Part shown: piece after piece, positions 33,290 to 45,000 of the stretch
Numbering within the stretch: position 1 is the stretch's first letter
Layout: every line of letters starts with the position of its first letter
Source of the DNA: Pseudotabrizicola algicola
GTDB lineage: Bacteria > Pseudomonadota > Alphaproteobacteria > Rhodobacterales > Rhodobacteraceae
Assembly: GCF_010915705.1 (NCBI RefSeq)
Contig: NZ_JAAIKE010000003.1
Coordinates: forward strand, 1-64,000
Length of the DNA: 64,000 nucleotides
Direction: 5' to 3'
The notes under the pieces: generated by a model
The model's input: the letters and a program-made list of their open reading frames with translations, nothing else
What the model was told of the DNA's origin: nothing
The model's database searches: none
Program-made: the position numbers and the translations under genes

Positions 33290-33385
33290 TCATAAGCTAA
33301 TCGGGACCTTCTTGCCGGTCGCGCTATGTGGCCGTTCGTCATTGTAGTCTCTGCGCCAAGCCTTTGACTTTTCGGCCGCATCGGT
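33290..33385 (-). pseudogene. C-terminal remnant of an IS3-family OrfB transposase
   Basis: Read on the minus strand the codons give TDAAEKSKAWRRDYNDERPH and then SATGKKVPISL before TGA. This is the conserved YNxxRPH end of IS3-type transposases. Only about 31 codons remain between two in-frame stops. It is a scar next to the fadB-like fragment. Confidence 0.7.
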
Positions 33386-33402
33386 TCAACACTGGCCAAG
33401 CG

Positions 33403-34209
33403 TCAATTTTCGGGGAAAACCACCGTGCAGCGGTGGCCTCCCGGCAGGGCAAGGTCCGGGTTGGACAATTCCAGCTGCAACCCGAATGTGCCGCTGGCCG
33501 CATCGAACACCGGGTCGACGGAGATGACCCGCGCGTCATGCACGCCGCCCACCGGCGCCGCCGGCTGGACCTGTGCCGTGTCGCCGATCCGGACGGTGCC
33601 AAAAAGGCTGACGGGCAAAAACACCTCGACATGCAGCGGATCCAACCGGGCCACCTTGGCAACGTGGTCACGCGTATCGACATACTCCCCGGCAAACCTG
33701 CCAAGCTCAATCACCACGCCGTCCAGCGGGCTGCGGATCACACGCTGGCGCAATACGATTTCGGCCCGCGCCGCTTCGAGTTCGGCAATCTCGCGGTTGA
33801 TTTCGGCCTGCACCAAAAGGCTTTCCGCCGCCAAACGCTCTGCCTCGATCATCTCCAGCGCCTCTTCCGTCACGACCGCCCGCTCTCGCAGGGCGCGCGC
33901 GCGCTCCAGCCGGCGGTCATACATGGCGACCTGCTTTTTCTGGGTATCTATCAGACGGGTCGAAGCCGCGCGGGTGCGCAGGATGTCGATAGAAGATTCC
34001 TCGAGTGTCGATTCCAGTCGCCCGATCTGGTCGCCCTTGCGCACCTTGTCCCCGCGGCGAACCGACATGGTTTCGAGGATTCCGGTCGCGGTTGTTCCGA
34101 CCGACACGATTTCGGCGGGGTCCATCAGACAATCATGCGCCTGCTGCGCCCCTGCTGCCGAGGCAGCCAGACAGGCTGCGAGCACCGCTGTGGTGGCACG
34201 GAAAGTCAT
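33403..34209 (-). CDS. Periplasmic adaptor (HlyD/RND membrane-fusion type) protein
   Basis: Adaptors join an inner-membrane pump to an outer-membrane channel. The 268-residue protein has a signal peptide (MTFRATTAVLAACLAASAAG, cleaved near AGA-QQ). A lipoyl-type half motif (GILETMSVRRGDKVRKGDQI) follows, then a helical hairpin (about 70-160, coiled coil with many Glu/Ala/Arg), the second lipoyl half (RSPLDGVVIELGRFAGEYVD) and a beta-barrel. It is short for an RND adaptor. No pump or outer-membrane gene is next to it, so its partner is unknown. It could serve secretion of large proteins, but nothing in the sequence shows that. Confidence 0.8.
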   Translation of the reverse strand: MTFRATTAVLAACLAASAAGAQQAHDCLMDPAEIVSVGTTATGILETMSVRRGDKVRKGDQIGRLESTLEESSIDILRTRAASTRLIDTQKKQVAMYDRRLERARALRERAVVTEEALEMIEAERLAAESLLVQAEINREIAELEAARAEIVLRQRVIRSPLDGVVIELGRFAGEYVDTRDHVAKVARLDPLHVEVFLPVSLFGTVRIGDTAQVQPAAPVGGVHDARVISVDPVFDAASGTFGLQLELSNPDLALPGGHRCTVVFPEN

Positions 34210-34326
34210 GGCATCTCCGGTCTGGCCTGTGGGGAAAGCAAACGCTAAGTGACTACACAGGTCAAGCGACAGCTTGCAAAGCGGTGTGCAGCGGTCCAGT
34301 TTTGGCTCTCAATCAGGGAGCTTTCG

Positions 34327-35352
34327 ATGTCCGATGCCGATGGAGCATCCCCCAGCGAAACCGAATTGACCCGGCGGATGACCGAAGATTTGCCCGTCAT
34401 GGTGGCTCTGCGTGCAGCGATTGACCGCGGCGACATGCGTGCGCTGCTGGACGGCAGGCTCGCCGCACCAGCGGGTGATCTGGCTCTTTCGGTGCTGCGC
34501 GGGGCGGGCGTGGTGGCGCAAGGTGATGGGCAGCACTGGCGCTTGACCCCGGAAGCGGCGGACTTGTGGCGGCGGGACGGCCCCGCGCTTGAAGCGCGGC
34601 TACGCTTCGGGCTGATGGCAGCGGCTGACCTGATCCTGCATGGAGAGGCGCTGTTCTCCGACGACCGGAGTTTCTTCGGGCGCGCGGCGACTTACGGTTT
34701 CTTCCGTTACGCACGCGCCCTTGGCAGCGGAGCAGCGCAGATCGAGGATACCGAACCTTGGGTGCGCTATGTCGCGGCGCTGAACCAGACCGAAGCGCCG
34801 GAGCTTGCGCCTCTGGTGCCTTTGGCCGGGTGTCGGCGGCTGCTGGAGATTGGCGGTAACGTCGGGGGGTTTGCACTGGCATTGCTGGAGCTGCATCCCG
34901 GCTTGCAGGCCGCGGTCCTGGATTTGCCTGCTGTCTGCCATATCGGGACGCGGGCAAGCGCCACGCATCCGGCCGCAGCGCGGCTGAAGTTTGTGCCGGG
35001 CGATATCCGGTCGGACGACTGGCCATTGATTGGCGATGGCAAGCCGGACGCCATCATCTTCAAATCCGTCCTGCATGACTGGGATCTTGCGCGCGTGCCG
35101 GAAATCCTGACCCGCGCCGCACGTCATCTGGCCCCCGGTGGACGGATCATCATCATTGAACGCGGACCGTTGCAGGCCGAGCCCCTCATCAGCGGGCTGT
35201 CTGCAGCTACGAACCTGGTGTTCGCACCGTTCTACCGTGCTCCGGCCGTTTACGCCGATCTTCTGGCAGGGCTTGGCCTTGTGCCCTTGCCCCCGCAAAG
35301 CACCGTGCTCGACATGACGTTTCACATCATCGGCGCGGAGAAGCCGGCATGA
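34327..35352 (+). CDS. SAM-dependent O-methyltransferase (plant/bacterial type 2)
   Basis: The enzyme moves a methyl group from SAM to a hydroxyl of a small molecule. The 341-residue protein has an N-terminal winged-helix dimer domain (about 20-110, DLALSVLRGAGVVAQGDGQH). A Rossmann domain follows with LLEIGGNVGGFALALLE as the SAM motif I, DLPAVCHIG as motif II and FKSVLHDWD. The HDW holds the probable catalytic His, as in this family. The ATG at 34327 has AGGGAG upstream. Its stop overlaps the start of the next gene (ATGA). The substrate is not known; the coupled P-loop kinase suggests a joint pathway. Confidence 0.82.
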   Translation: MSDADGASPSETELTRRMTEDLPVMVALRAAIDRGDMRALLDGRLAAPAGDLALSVLRGAGVVAQGDGQHWRLTPEAADLWRRDGPALEARLRFGLMAAADLILHGEALFSDDRSFFGRAATYGFFRYARALGSGAAQIEDTEPWVRYVAALNQTEAPELAPLVPLAGCRRLLEIGGNVGGFALALLELHPGLQAAVLDLPAVCHIGTRASATHPAAARLKFVPGDIRSDDWPLIGDGKPDAIIFKSVLHDWDLARVPEILTRAARHLAPGGRIIIIERGPLQAEPLISGLSAATNLVFAPFYRAPAVYADLLAGLGLVPLPPQSTVLDMTFHIIGAEKPA

Positions 35353-35909
35353 GCGGCCCCGTCATCGCGCTCTGCGGCTTTCCCGGTTCCGGCAAGACCA
35401 CGCTTGCGCGCAGGCTGGCGCAGCGGCTGGGCGCGGGGTTGGTCGAATATGACCGCTTCGAGACTTTCACCCGCCGTCCTTTGCCCGAAGTGCTGGACTG
35501 GCTGGCCGCAGGTGCGCCCTATGCCCAGTTGCAAGCGCCGGGGCTGGAGGAGGCGCTGCGGCTTGCAGCGCGGGGCGGCGCGGTGGTGTTCGATACGCCC
35601 CTTGGGCGCGCCCATCCGCAGACCGGCGGGCTGATTGACCGCTGTTTCTGGCTTGATTGCCCCGCCGATCTGGCTCTGGCCCGAAAAGTGGCACAACTCT
35701 CTCGCGAGGTGCCGGATGCAGACTCGGCACGATTCGTGGAGTGGTTGTCGGGCTATCTTGCGCTTTATCCGACCATCACGCGGCCCGCCTGCCATGTGCA
35801 GATCGAGCGCGTTGTTCCGCTATGTGATATGACAATCGACGGAACGGCGGGAATTGATACGATTTTGGAAACGCTCGTTGCAAAATGCGATTTTCTGAAG
35901 GGTGCATAA
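35349..35909 (+). CDS. P-loop kinase-like NTPase (AAA_33/zeta-toxin-like fold)
   Basis: The 186-residue protein opens with ALCGFPGSGKTTLARRL, a Walker A motif at about 11-18. A short mid-domain (EYDRFETFTRRPLPEVLDWL, then VVFDTPLGR) follows in which the Asp of VVFD may act as Walker B. A lid rich in Arg (about 110-125) fits small-molecule kinases. It is translationally coupled to the methyltransferase. I cannot name the phosphate acceptor. It is the last gene before the giant open frame, 183 bases away. Confidence 0.75.
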   Translation: MSGPVIALCGFPGSGKTTLARRLAQRLGAGLVEYDRFETFTRRPLPEVLDWLAAGAPYAQLQAPGLEEALRLAARGGAVVFDTPLGRAHPQTGGLIDRCFWLDCPADLALARKVAQLSREVPDADSARFVEWLSGYLALYPTITRPACHVQIERVVPLCDMTIDGTAGIDTILETLVAKCDFLKGA

Positions 35910-36092
35910 CGCCCCTGATTCGTCATGGAACATACTTTAGTCAGATTGCAAGACTTGATTTAGGATAGTTTTGCCCCCTAGAGTTGCCAAATACTCATGC
36001 TCTGATCTGGTTTTCGTCTTCTTGAAAGTTCATGCCGGCACCGCGGAGAGCTTTTTCCCGGTGTCGGGAAATTTTCTTCGCGAGGTTCGTCC

Positions 36093-39000
36093 ATGTCGCC
36101 AGTTTCCGTAAGCCCCGGATCAGGGACCTTGCCACACTTGCCGCGCAACCGGCACGACCGGCGCCGCGCGCGGAGCATCGAGCGGCGATCCGGGTTCAAG
36201 CGGGTGGGGACGCGCGAGGATGTTGCGCGGCACTTGCAACTGGACCCGATGGAACAACGCATCCTGTTGAACGCCGATGTGCTGGCGTTCGATCTGGCGG
36301 CAACCTTCTCGGACCAGCGCGACCGCGATCTGCTCGTGCAACTGTACACGGAAACCCAGCAGGCTGCCGAAGGCGAAACCCAGGTGCGGCAGGTGCAAAT
36401 CCTTGATGCCTCGAACCGGCGGATACTGGCCTTCGGCGACCTGTCCGAAATCTCGGCCATTTCCATCAGCGGCAACGCGGGCGCCAACAACGTCATTTTC
36501 GACGCCCGCAGCTTTGGGCCGGATAGCACGATCTCGTTGTCGTTCGACGGTCGTCGCGGCACGGATCGCCTGACGTTTCTGACGGATAATGACGTGACCT
36601 GGACGGTCAACGCAGCCAATGCAGGGAGCGCGACAGACGGCTTTGCGACCGTGAACTTCTCGCGTGTCGAATGGCTGGAGGGCGATGCCGGAAACCAGGA
36701 TGAATTCCACGTTACTGCAACGGGCCGTCTGAGTGGCGGCATCGACGGGGGGGCCGGCGGCTTCGATACGCTTGTATTGGGCGAAGGCACTTACAAATCG
36801 GTGCGCTACAACACCATTGACGAACATTCCGGCGTCATCCTGCGCAATGCCAACGCCCTGTATTTCACGGGGCTGGAGCCGATCATCGACAACACGGTGA
36901 CTGCAAACCGGATCGTCGACATCTCGCCGTCCGTGTCCACGCCGACGACCGCGCTTCTGACAACCGGCAGCACGCTGGATTTTCTGTTGTCCGGCCCGGC
37001 CTTCGAGTCTCTGGAATTCCGCGCGCCCACGACCAGCCTGACCATCCTGAGCTCTGCACCAACGGCGGATGTGTCGCTGACCATTGCCGGATTCTCGCAG
37101 AACTTTCGTGGCAACCTGACGGTCCAGACCGAAAACATTTCGGTTGCCAGCGGGGTGCAGATCGGCACCGCGGCGGGACGGGTGGGGAATGTTACCCTCG
37201 CGGCCGCCGATGTCTCCAACCTCGGGTCCGTCGGCCTGTCTGCCATGCTGGGCATTGTCGACGTGCAAAGCACGGTGCAGGTGGCGGGCAGCATCTTTTC
37301 GTCAGGCGTGGTGGCGCTGACCGCCGCGGCGACGCGGATCGGCGATGCGGCCGGGGTTATCCCTGCGCCGGGCGCGCCTGCGTCGGCCCTGCAACTGCCC
37401 CGCCTGACGGCGCTCGCCGCGCTGTCGGGCACCGCCGTCATCGATGCAGCGGCCTTTCTGCTGGAGGCCGCGACGCATCTGGAGATTGACATCGACGCGT
37501 CGGATTCTGCCTTCACGGGCCTGATGCAGACGGTGTTTGCCCGCAGCTCTACGCAAGCGCTTGTGTCCTCGGGGGCAAACGTGCGCGTGGGCACCGGCAC
37601 TGCGCCGGGCGAAACTGCCAGCGCGGTGGTGCGCGCCGCCGATACCACCAACATCCGCGTTGACCTGACGACGAATGATACGGCGCTGACTTCGGGTCTG
37701 GCCGCAGCCGGACGGTTGCTGGATGACTACGGCCTGTCTTTCGCCGTCGTCGACGTGACGCGCAACACGCAGGCGCTGGTGCAGGGCAGCGTGTTCGGGC
37801 GGGCCGGATCGGGCGCACTTGCGGTCGAGGCGCTGAATGACGGGGTGATCGTCAACCGCGTGAATTCCGGCTTGGTGGGCGTGACCTACATCAATGCGAC
37901 CGACGATGTGCGGGCATCGGTGAGCGGCAGCACCGTGCAAGGCGCAGCGCTTTCCTTGCTGGCACAGAACACCAGCCGCTATGAAAGCGCTGCAAAGGTC
38001 GCCATCAACACCGTCTCGGGCGAAACCATTGCCCGCTTGTCGGGCGGCTCTGCATCTGTTGGCGCGCTGTCGGTCAGGGCGGTGGATTCGACCTTGCTTT
38101 CGGCCACCTCGTCCGATTTTGCTGCTGCGCTTGACAGCTTCCTCGGCATCGATCTGGGCATCGCGGTCGCTGTGAACCAGATGGACAAGGATGTGACCGC
38201 GGAGATCAGCGGCACGGTCGTCAGTGCCACGGGCGCGGTGGGCGTCGAGGCCGAGAACGAACAGGTCCTTCTGTCGAGCGCCGAAGCGATGGTGCTGCTT
38301 TACGGCCTTGCGGACCTCAACACCTACCGGCTTGGTGTGGGCGGCGCGATTTCGTCGAACGAGATGATGGGCAGCACCGTGGCTGCAATCACCGGCGGTG
38401 CAAATGTGACGGCGGGCGGCGCGATCACCGTCGATGCCACGAATGCCGCATTGATGGACAGCCGCACCGTTGCCACCACCACCGCTTCGGGCGGGGACAA
38501 TCTGGCGGTCGGTGTGGCGGTCGCCTTCAACCTGGTCGGCTTCGATGTCGACAACATTTTCCTGTTGGGGATCGACACGCTGCTTGGTCTGGGGCTGGGG
38601 GCCACCGAACGCCCGTCCGAGGCGCGCGCCCATGTGACGGGCGCAGTGCTGTCGGCGGGCGGTGCCATTGCCGTTGCGGCGACCAACCGCAGCCTGATGA
38701 ACGCCACGGTGTCGAATGTCACCAAATCCGACGCGCTCGGCGGGTTTACCAACGATGCCAGCGGCAAGGCCTTTGCCTTCATCTTCGCCAGCAACAAGGT
38801 ATCGTCGAAGACCACGGCGGAAATCATTGATGGCCCGTCGGCCGATGCCATTTCGGCTGGCGGAACCGTCCGGGTGGAAGCCAAGGATGAAAGCGGGATC
38901 TGGGCCAATACCAAACTGCTCAATTCCTCGGTCACCACCAACGATGGCGGCGCCACGCAGATCGACACCGCACTGGGCATTCTGGCACCCGCGCGCTTTC

Positions 39001-42000
39001 GCACCGATGGCGCGACGGTCACCAATGCCTCGGGCCAGACGGTGGCCGCATCGCAGACCATCAGTTTTGGCGACCGGATCGGTCTTGCACCGGGGTATGA
39101 GGCGACAGGCGACGCCGACGGCGTGGCGGGAACCGTCTACCGGTTCATGGGCGGCAGCCCGACCGTGCTGGACCTGACGCAGGTCGACTTCACCAATCTG
39201 GATTTCTGGAAGCCGGTGCTGGAAACCGAAATCGTGCCGACGGGCATCAGCCTGACCGATGGCGGCAGTGTCGGTGTCGGCGGCCTTGCCGTGCGCAACG
39301 AGGTCGGCAGCCATACGGTTGCCCGCATCGCAGACATCGACGTTACCGCCGCAGGCGACGTCATTGTGAAGGCGCTTCAGGCCCTGACGCTGGAAGCCAA
39401 TTCCGAAGTCAGCGTCGAAAGTTCGGGCGGCAGTTCGATTGACGGTGAAGGCGATTCCATTGCCGTGGGTGGCGCAATCGCTGTGAACACCGCGAATGCC
39501 TCGGCGCTGGCTGAAATCGCGCGGGGCGCGGATGTGACATCGTCGGCGGGCAAGGTCACGGTTGACGCGCAGAACACTGCCAAGGTCACGGCGGACCTGA
39601 GCGCGATGATGGTGTCTGCGGGCGATACCGTCGGCGTGCTGCTGGCCTTCAACACCTTGGGCTATGCGCCGACAAATCTGCTGTTCCAGACCCTTGATGC
39701 ACTGATCGGCACCGATATCGGCCCCAAGACCCCGTCTGACACGACGGCCCGCATCATCGATTCCGATGTGGCCGGTCAGGAGGGTGTCGAGGTTTCTGCG
39801 GTGAACAAGGCCAGCCTGTTCGCCACGGTCAACACCGATGTTTCCGCCTTTTCAGAGGCGGTCCAAGGGGCGGCGGCCAAGACAGGCCAGGGCATCCTGT
39901 CGTCCAACATGCTGGCGGGGGCCGCGCGCGCCTATATTGACGATACCGACACCACGGCCTCCGACCATCAGGTGCTGTCTGGGTCCGGCAGCGTTACCGT
40001 CAATGCGGATGATGTGGTTCTTCTGAATTCCGAAACGCGTCTGGCCACCGGTGCCAAGCGCAACAACGATGCGGGCGTCGGGTTTGTCAACAGCTTTGCC
40101 CAGACCCTTCTGGACAGCTACCAATACACCACCAAATCCGGCACCAAGACGCTGAACTTTGGCGACAAGGTTTATGTCGCATCGGATTATTCGGGCGCGT
40201 CCGCAGGCAAGGTGTTCCAGTACATGGGTGCCGGTCCGACGCCGGTCAATCTGGGCACTGTCAATTTTGACACCGCGCAGGCGCTGGATTTCTGGAAGGA
40301 AGTCGACGAAACCAACGTCATTCCCGATGCGATCGGCAAGATGCTGGTCAAGGGCATGGGAATGGATAACGGATCGGCCAAGGCCTATTCCGTCGTCATC
40401 ACCCGCAACGAGGCAGAAGGCGGCGCCATCGCCTTCATCGACGATTACACGGTCACGGGCCGCACGGGCGTGAGCGTCAGCGCGCGCGAAGCGGCAACCT
40501 TGACGGCTCTGGAATCCTCGACTGTCAATGCCGCCAACAGCTATGGCGGCATCATGGCGACGAACGAGCTTAACAGCCGTGCCGCAGCCTCCATCACCGA
40601 CAGCACCGTGCGCGCCGCAGCCGGCGATGTGACCGTGCAGGCGTTCAATCTGGCCGTGCTTGATGCCACCACCGTTACCAAGATGAGCGGCTCGGCGGAA
40701 ACAGTCGGTGTGCTGATCGCTTTCAACTCGGTCGGGTTTGACGGGAGCAATCTGGCGTTCCAACTGGTCGATGCGCTGTTGGGATCGGATTATCTGATCG
40801 AAAAGGACCCGGTCGGTGCCGTCGCCTATATCGAGGATTCCGACGTTTCCGCCGGCGGTGCCGTTGCCGTGGTGGCCGAGGCGCGGGAAGTTCTGACCGA
40901 GCTTACCGCTGTCGACGCGCAACTGCTTGATGACATCGGCGATGTCTCGGACGATGAAGATGACATCGCCGATGACGCCGCCGCAATCGCCCTGCTGGAA
41001 GACGAGTTCGCCGCCGCCGGCATCGAATTCGAAGGCAGCCTTTCGGTCGAGACGATTGCCCTGCAAAACCTCTGGTATGTGACCGACAGTTCCGGGCGCG
41101 TATGGCAGGTGCGGGCGGCACCGGGCAGCGGCGCGCTGGAAGTGGCGCGTGTCAATCTTCTGGACGCGACTGTCGGGAACGAATCCAACTCGGTCGCCAA
41201 GAACGACCGCGCCCTGTTCGACGCGGTGGTCGAGGGCGACAAGAAGGGCAACGAGGGCAAGGAACTCAAGGACCTCAAATATGGCGCCACCGGTGCCGCG
41301 GGCGGAGGCGTTCTTGCCACCAACCGCATGGCTTCGGAAACCAAGGCGTGGATTTCCAACCGCACCGCCGACCATACCAGCGAACAAACCGTATCGGGCC
41401 TGCGCGCCGGAACGCGTGTGCAGGTGGGCAGCGATGTCTACGAATACATCGGCCCCGACCTCTTGCGTGTGACCGAATTCGACTACACCAGCCGTTTCGC
41501 AGTTCCGCAACTGGAAACCGGCGACCGCATCCGCCTGCACGCGGCGATGGGCGGCTATGCCGAAGGCACGATTCTGGAATGGTCGGGCGCCAACCGGACC
41601 GACGCCAGCATCAGCGCGCTGCTTGCCTCGAACCCTGCGCAGTTCAGCGTGGTCAACCCCGCGTTGGCGATCAACCTGTCAAATGCGAGCCAGTCTTATG
41701 CGACGTCGGCCAACTGGGCCCTGCGCACGCCGAACATGCCGGCGGGCGTGGTGACGGCAGGTAATGGCGTCACTGTGCGCGCAGATGACAGCGCCAACAT
41801 CCGGGCGGCAACCTCGCTCGAGGTGTCGGCCATCGTCGAGAACAACATGAACGCGTTCCGTGACATCGCGGCGCAGGTCATCGAAAGCAGCTACAGCTAT
41901 ACCACCAAATCCGGCACCCAGTTCCTGAACACCGGCGATCTGGTGCGCATTGCCACCGACGGACCCGCCGGATTCCAGGGCAAGGTGTTCCGCTATCTGG

Positions 42001-45000
42001 GCCTTGGCGGGCTGGTGAATCTGGGCGGGCTGGACGCAGCGGCGCTGCAAAGCATCGCGTGGCAGGATACCTCGGGCAACACCACAATTGCAGACGCCTT
42101 CCCGAACTTCGGCAATCTTGCCAACAGCGATTCCCGTGCAATCGGCGGGATTATCGTTACCAACGACGTGCGTGGCCTTGCCACGGCGCGCGTCGAGAAC
42201 GTGGCGATCACCGCGACGGGCGGGGACATCAGCATTTCCGCCGCCGAGGCCGCGACACTGATCGCGGGCCTGTCGTCCACCGTCACCTCGTCGGGGGGCA
42301 GCGCGTGGGGATCGGGCGTCTCGCTGGCCGTCAATGCGCAGATTGCCACCAACATGGTGCAGGCATCGGCCACCACACAGGTGCGCAATGCCACGCTGCT
42401 GGCCGAAGCGGGCGACATCGTGGTGCGCGCCGACAATTCCGCCGTGCTGGATTCCAAGGTGCTGAGCACGACGAACACCGGCGATACCGGCGTGGGTGTG
42501 ACGTTGGCCTTCAACACGCTTGGCTGGAAAGCGTCGAACCTTCTGTTCAACATCATCGACAGCATCCTTGCCGATCCGCTGATTTCCGAGGCGCTGAACG
42601 GCGAAAACCCGGCTCAGGCCAAGGCAACAGTGGAAAACACCCGCCTTGAGGCCGCAGAGTCGATCGAGGTCGAGGCGCAGTCGCTGGAACTGCTGAACGC
42701 GACGGTCTCGAATGCGACCGTTTCCGCTGCCGGGGCGCTGAAGGACGCGTCGGGCAAAAGCGTCGGTGTGGTGCTGGCGTCGAACAAGGTCAGCGGGCGG
42801 GCAACCGCGGAAATCGTCAACGCGGGCCAGGTGGTCATCGCGGGTGGCGATGTGTCGGTGCGCGCCGAAGACAACATCCTGCTGCATGCCAATTCCAAGA
42901 TCGTGTCGGAATCGACCACCAGCAACGATGGCGGCGCAGCCGTTCTGCAACAAGGCATCAACTCTGCCATACCGGTGGATTGGGTCGCCCGGCCGGGGGC
43001 CATCCAGCAAGTCGACGTGAAGTTCGGCCATCGTGTCCGGCTGGCGCCAGACTTTGACGGCGACGGCGATGCCGGGTCGATCTATGTGTTCATGGGGGCC
43101 GACGCGCTGGGTGCCGGCATGGACATCAACGCGCAGGATTATACCAACACCGACCTGTGGAAACTGGCGACCGAAAGCCAGCTCGTGCCGACGGGCTACA
43201 ACGTGACTGACAGCGATTCCATCGGCGTCGGCACGATGCTGGTCTATAACGATCTGCGCTCGCAGGTGCTGGCACAGATCGTCAACACGCCAGTCACGAC
43301 CACGGATGGCGACATCACTGTCACGGCGGTCGAAAACGCGACGATGAACGCTCTGGTCGATGCCGCCACCAGTTCTTCGGGCGGGTCGGTGCAGGGGACC
43401 GGCACTTCGGTGGCTGTGGGGGCGATCATTGCCACTAACCTGATGCTGGGCGGTGCCACCGCGCGGGTGATCGATAGCACGCTGACCGCAGGCGAGCAGG
43501 CCGCCTCTGGCAAGGGCAACATCACCGTCGCGGCGCGGAACACCGCCGACATGCTGGCCGACAACACCGCGCTGGTCGCAACTGGCGATACTGGCGTCGG
43601 CGTATTCCTCGCCTTCAACTCGGTCGGGTGGCAACCGTCCAACATTCTGTTCAATACCATTGACGCCCTGCTGGGTGATCCGCTGATCTCGGGCGCCTTC
43701 AACGGCGAGACGCCGGTCAACGCCGACGCCTATGTGCTCAACAGCACGCTTGCTGCCGCCGGGCAGGTCACGGTGAACGCAGAGAACGACGGCACCATCA
43801 GCGCGACGACCTCGAACCAGACGACGTCAGCGGCCAGCGCGTTCACCGATGCCTCGGGCACCGCGGTGGGTGCCGTGGTGGCGATGAACAAGCTGTCGGG
43901 CGCGGCCCGCGCCTATATCGATGTGGCGCAACATCGCAGCACCGACGGACAGGTCCGCGTCGCCACGGGGGACCGTGTGCTTGCGGCCAATGGAACCGTC
44001 TATCAGCGCACAGGAGGTGGCGGGATTCTGAACCTTGCCGCCCAGAATTACAGCGGCGCCGGCTGGACGGCGGTGCAAGGCACGTCGGGCTATGTGAACA
44101 GCGTGAATGCCGGGCGCGGCGTTGCCGTGACGGCGCGCGATGTCAACAAGATCGATGCCGAAAACCTGAACGAGGTCGTGACCACGGTCAAGAATGACGG
44201 CGGCCTCAGCATCGTGCTGTCGACGCTGAATACCTTGGCGAACGATTATGCCTATACCACGAAATCGGGCGAGCAGCGCAACCTGCTGACCGGGGAAAAG
44301 GTGCTGATCGCCTCTGACTACGACCCTGACCGGGGCGAGATCGGGGCGATGTACATCTATGTCGGCGCTCCGCGCACGGGCACGCCGGTGGACCTTGGCA
44401 CCATCGATTATGCCACCAGTGCGGACTGGCTGAAGATCGATCCGCTTGATTTTGCCTCGATGCTGCCTCCGGGCATAAATCTGAACGTGTCCGACAGCGA
44501 TGCCACGGCAGGCGGCGGCATGGTGGCGTTGAACGATGTGCGGGGCCGCGTCGAGGCCCGCGTCAATGATGCGGATGTGACATCAAGGACCGGCGATATC
44601 ATCGTCCGCGCCGTCGAGCAGGCCGAGATCGATGTCTCGAACATCGGCACGGTCAAGGCTGACGGCGGCAGTTTCTTTAGCGGCAAAGGCACCACGCTTG
44701 CCGTAAACGCCCTGATTGCCACCAATCTCGTGCAAGCCCGCGCGACCGCGACCGTCGAAGGCAGCAGCCTTGACGCCGATGCCGGCAACGTGGCGGTGAC
44801 AGCCGAAAATCTTGCCCGCATTCACAGCACCATCGACATGGAAACCATCGCCGAAGGTGGTGGCTCGTCGATTGGCATCGGGGTGACGCTGGCGTTCAAC
44901 TCTATCGGCACGGCCAGCCAGAACTTCCTGTTCAACACGGTCGACGCGCTGTTCGGGCTGTTGCCCGCACAGGAAATCCCCAGCGAGGCGCGGGCGCGCA

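Noticed and set aside
35910-36092. Possible ECF-type promoter (GGAAC) before the giant gene
   Set aside because: GGAAC occurs, but no CGTT follows at 16-17 bases, so it does not share the regulon motif.
37302-39314. Minus-strand frame of 670 codons (and similar ones at 39852-41540, 41679-43634, 45489-47078, 61788-63911)
   Set aside because: Same reason: these are antisense frames with odd Arg/His/Asp-rich composition, caused by codon bias of the giant gene.
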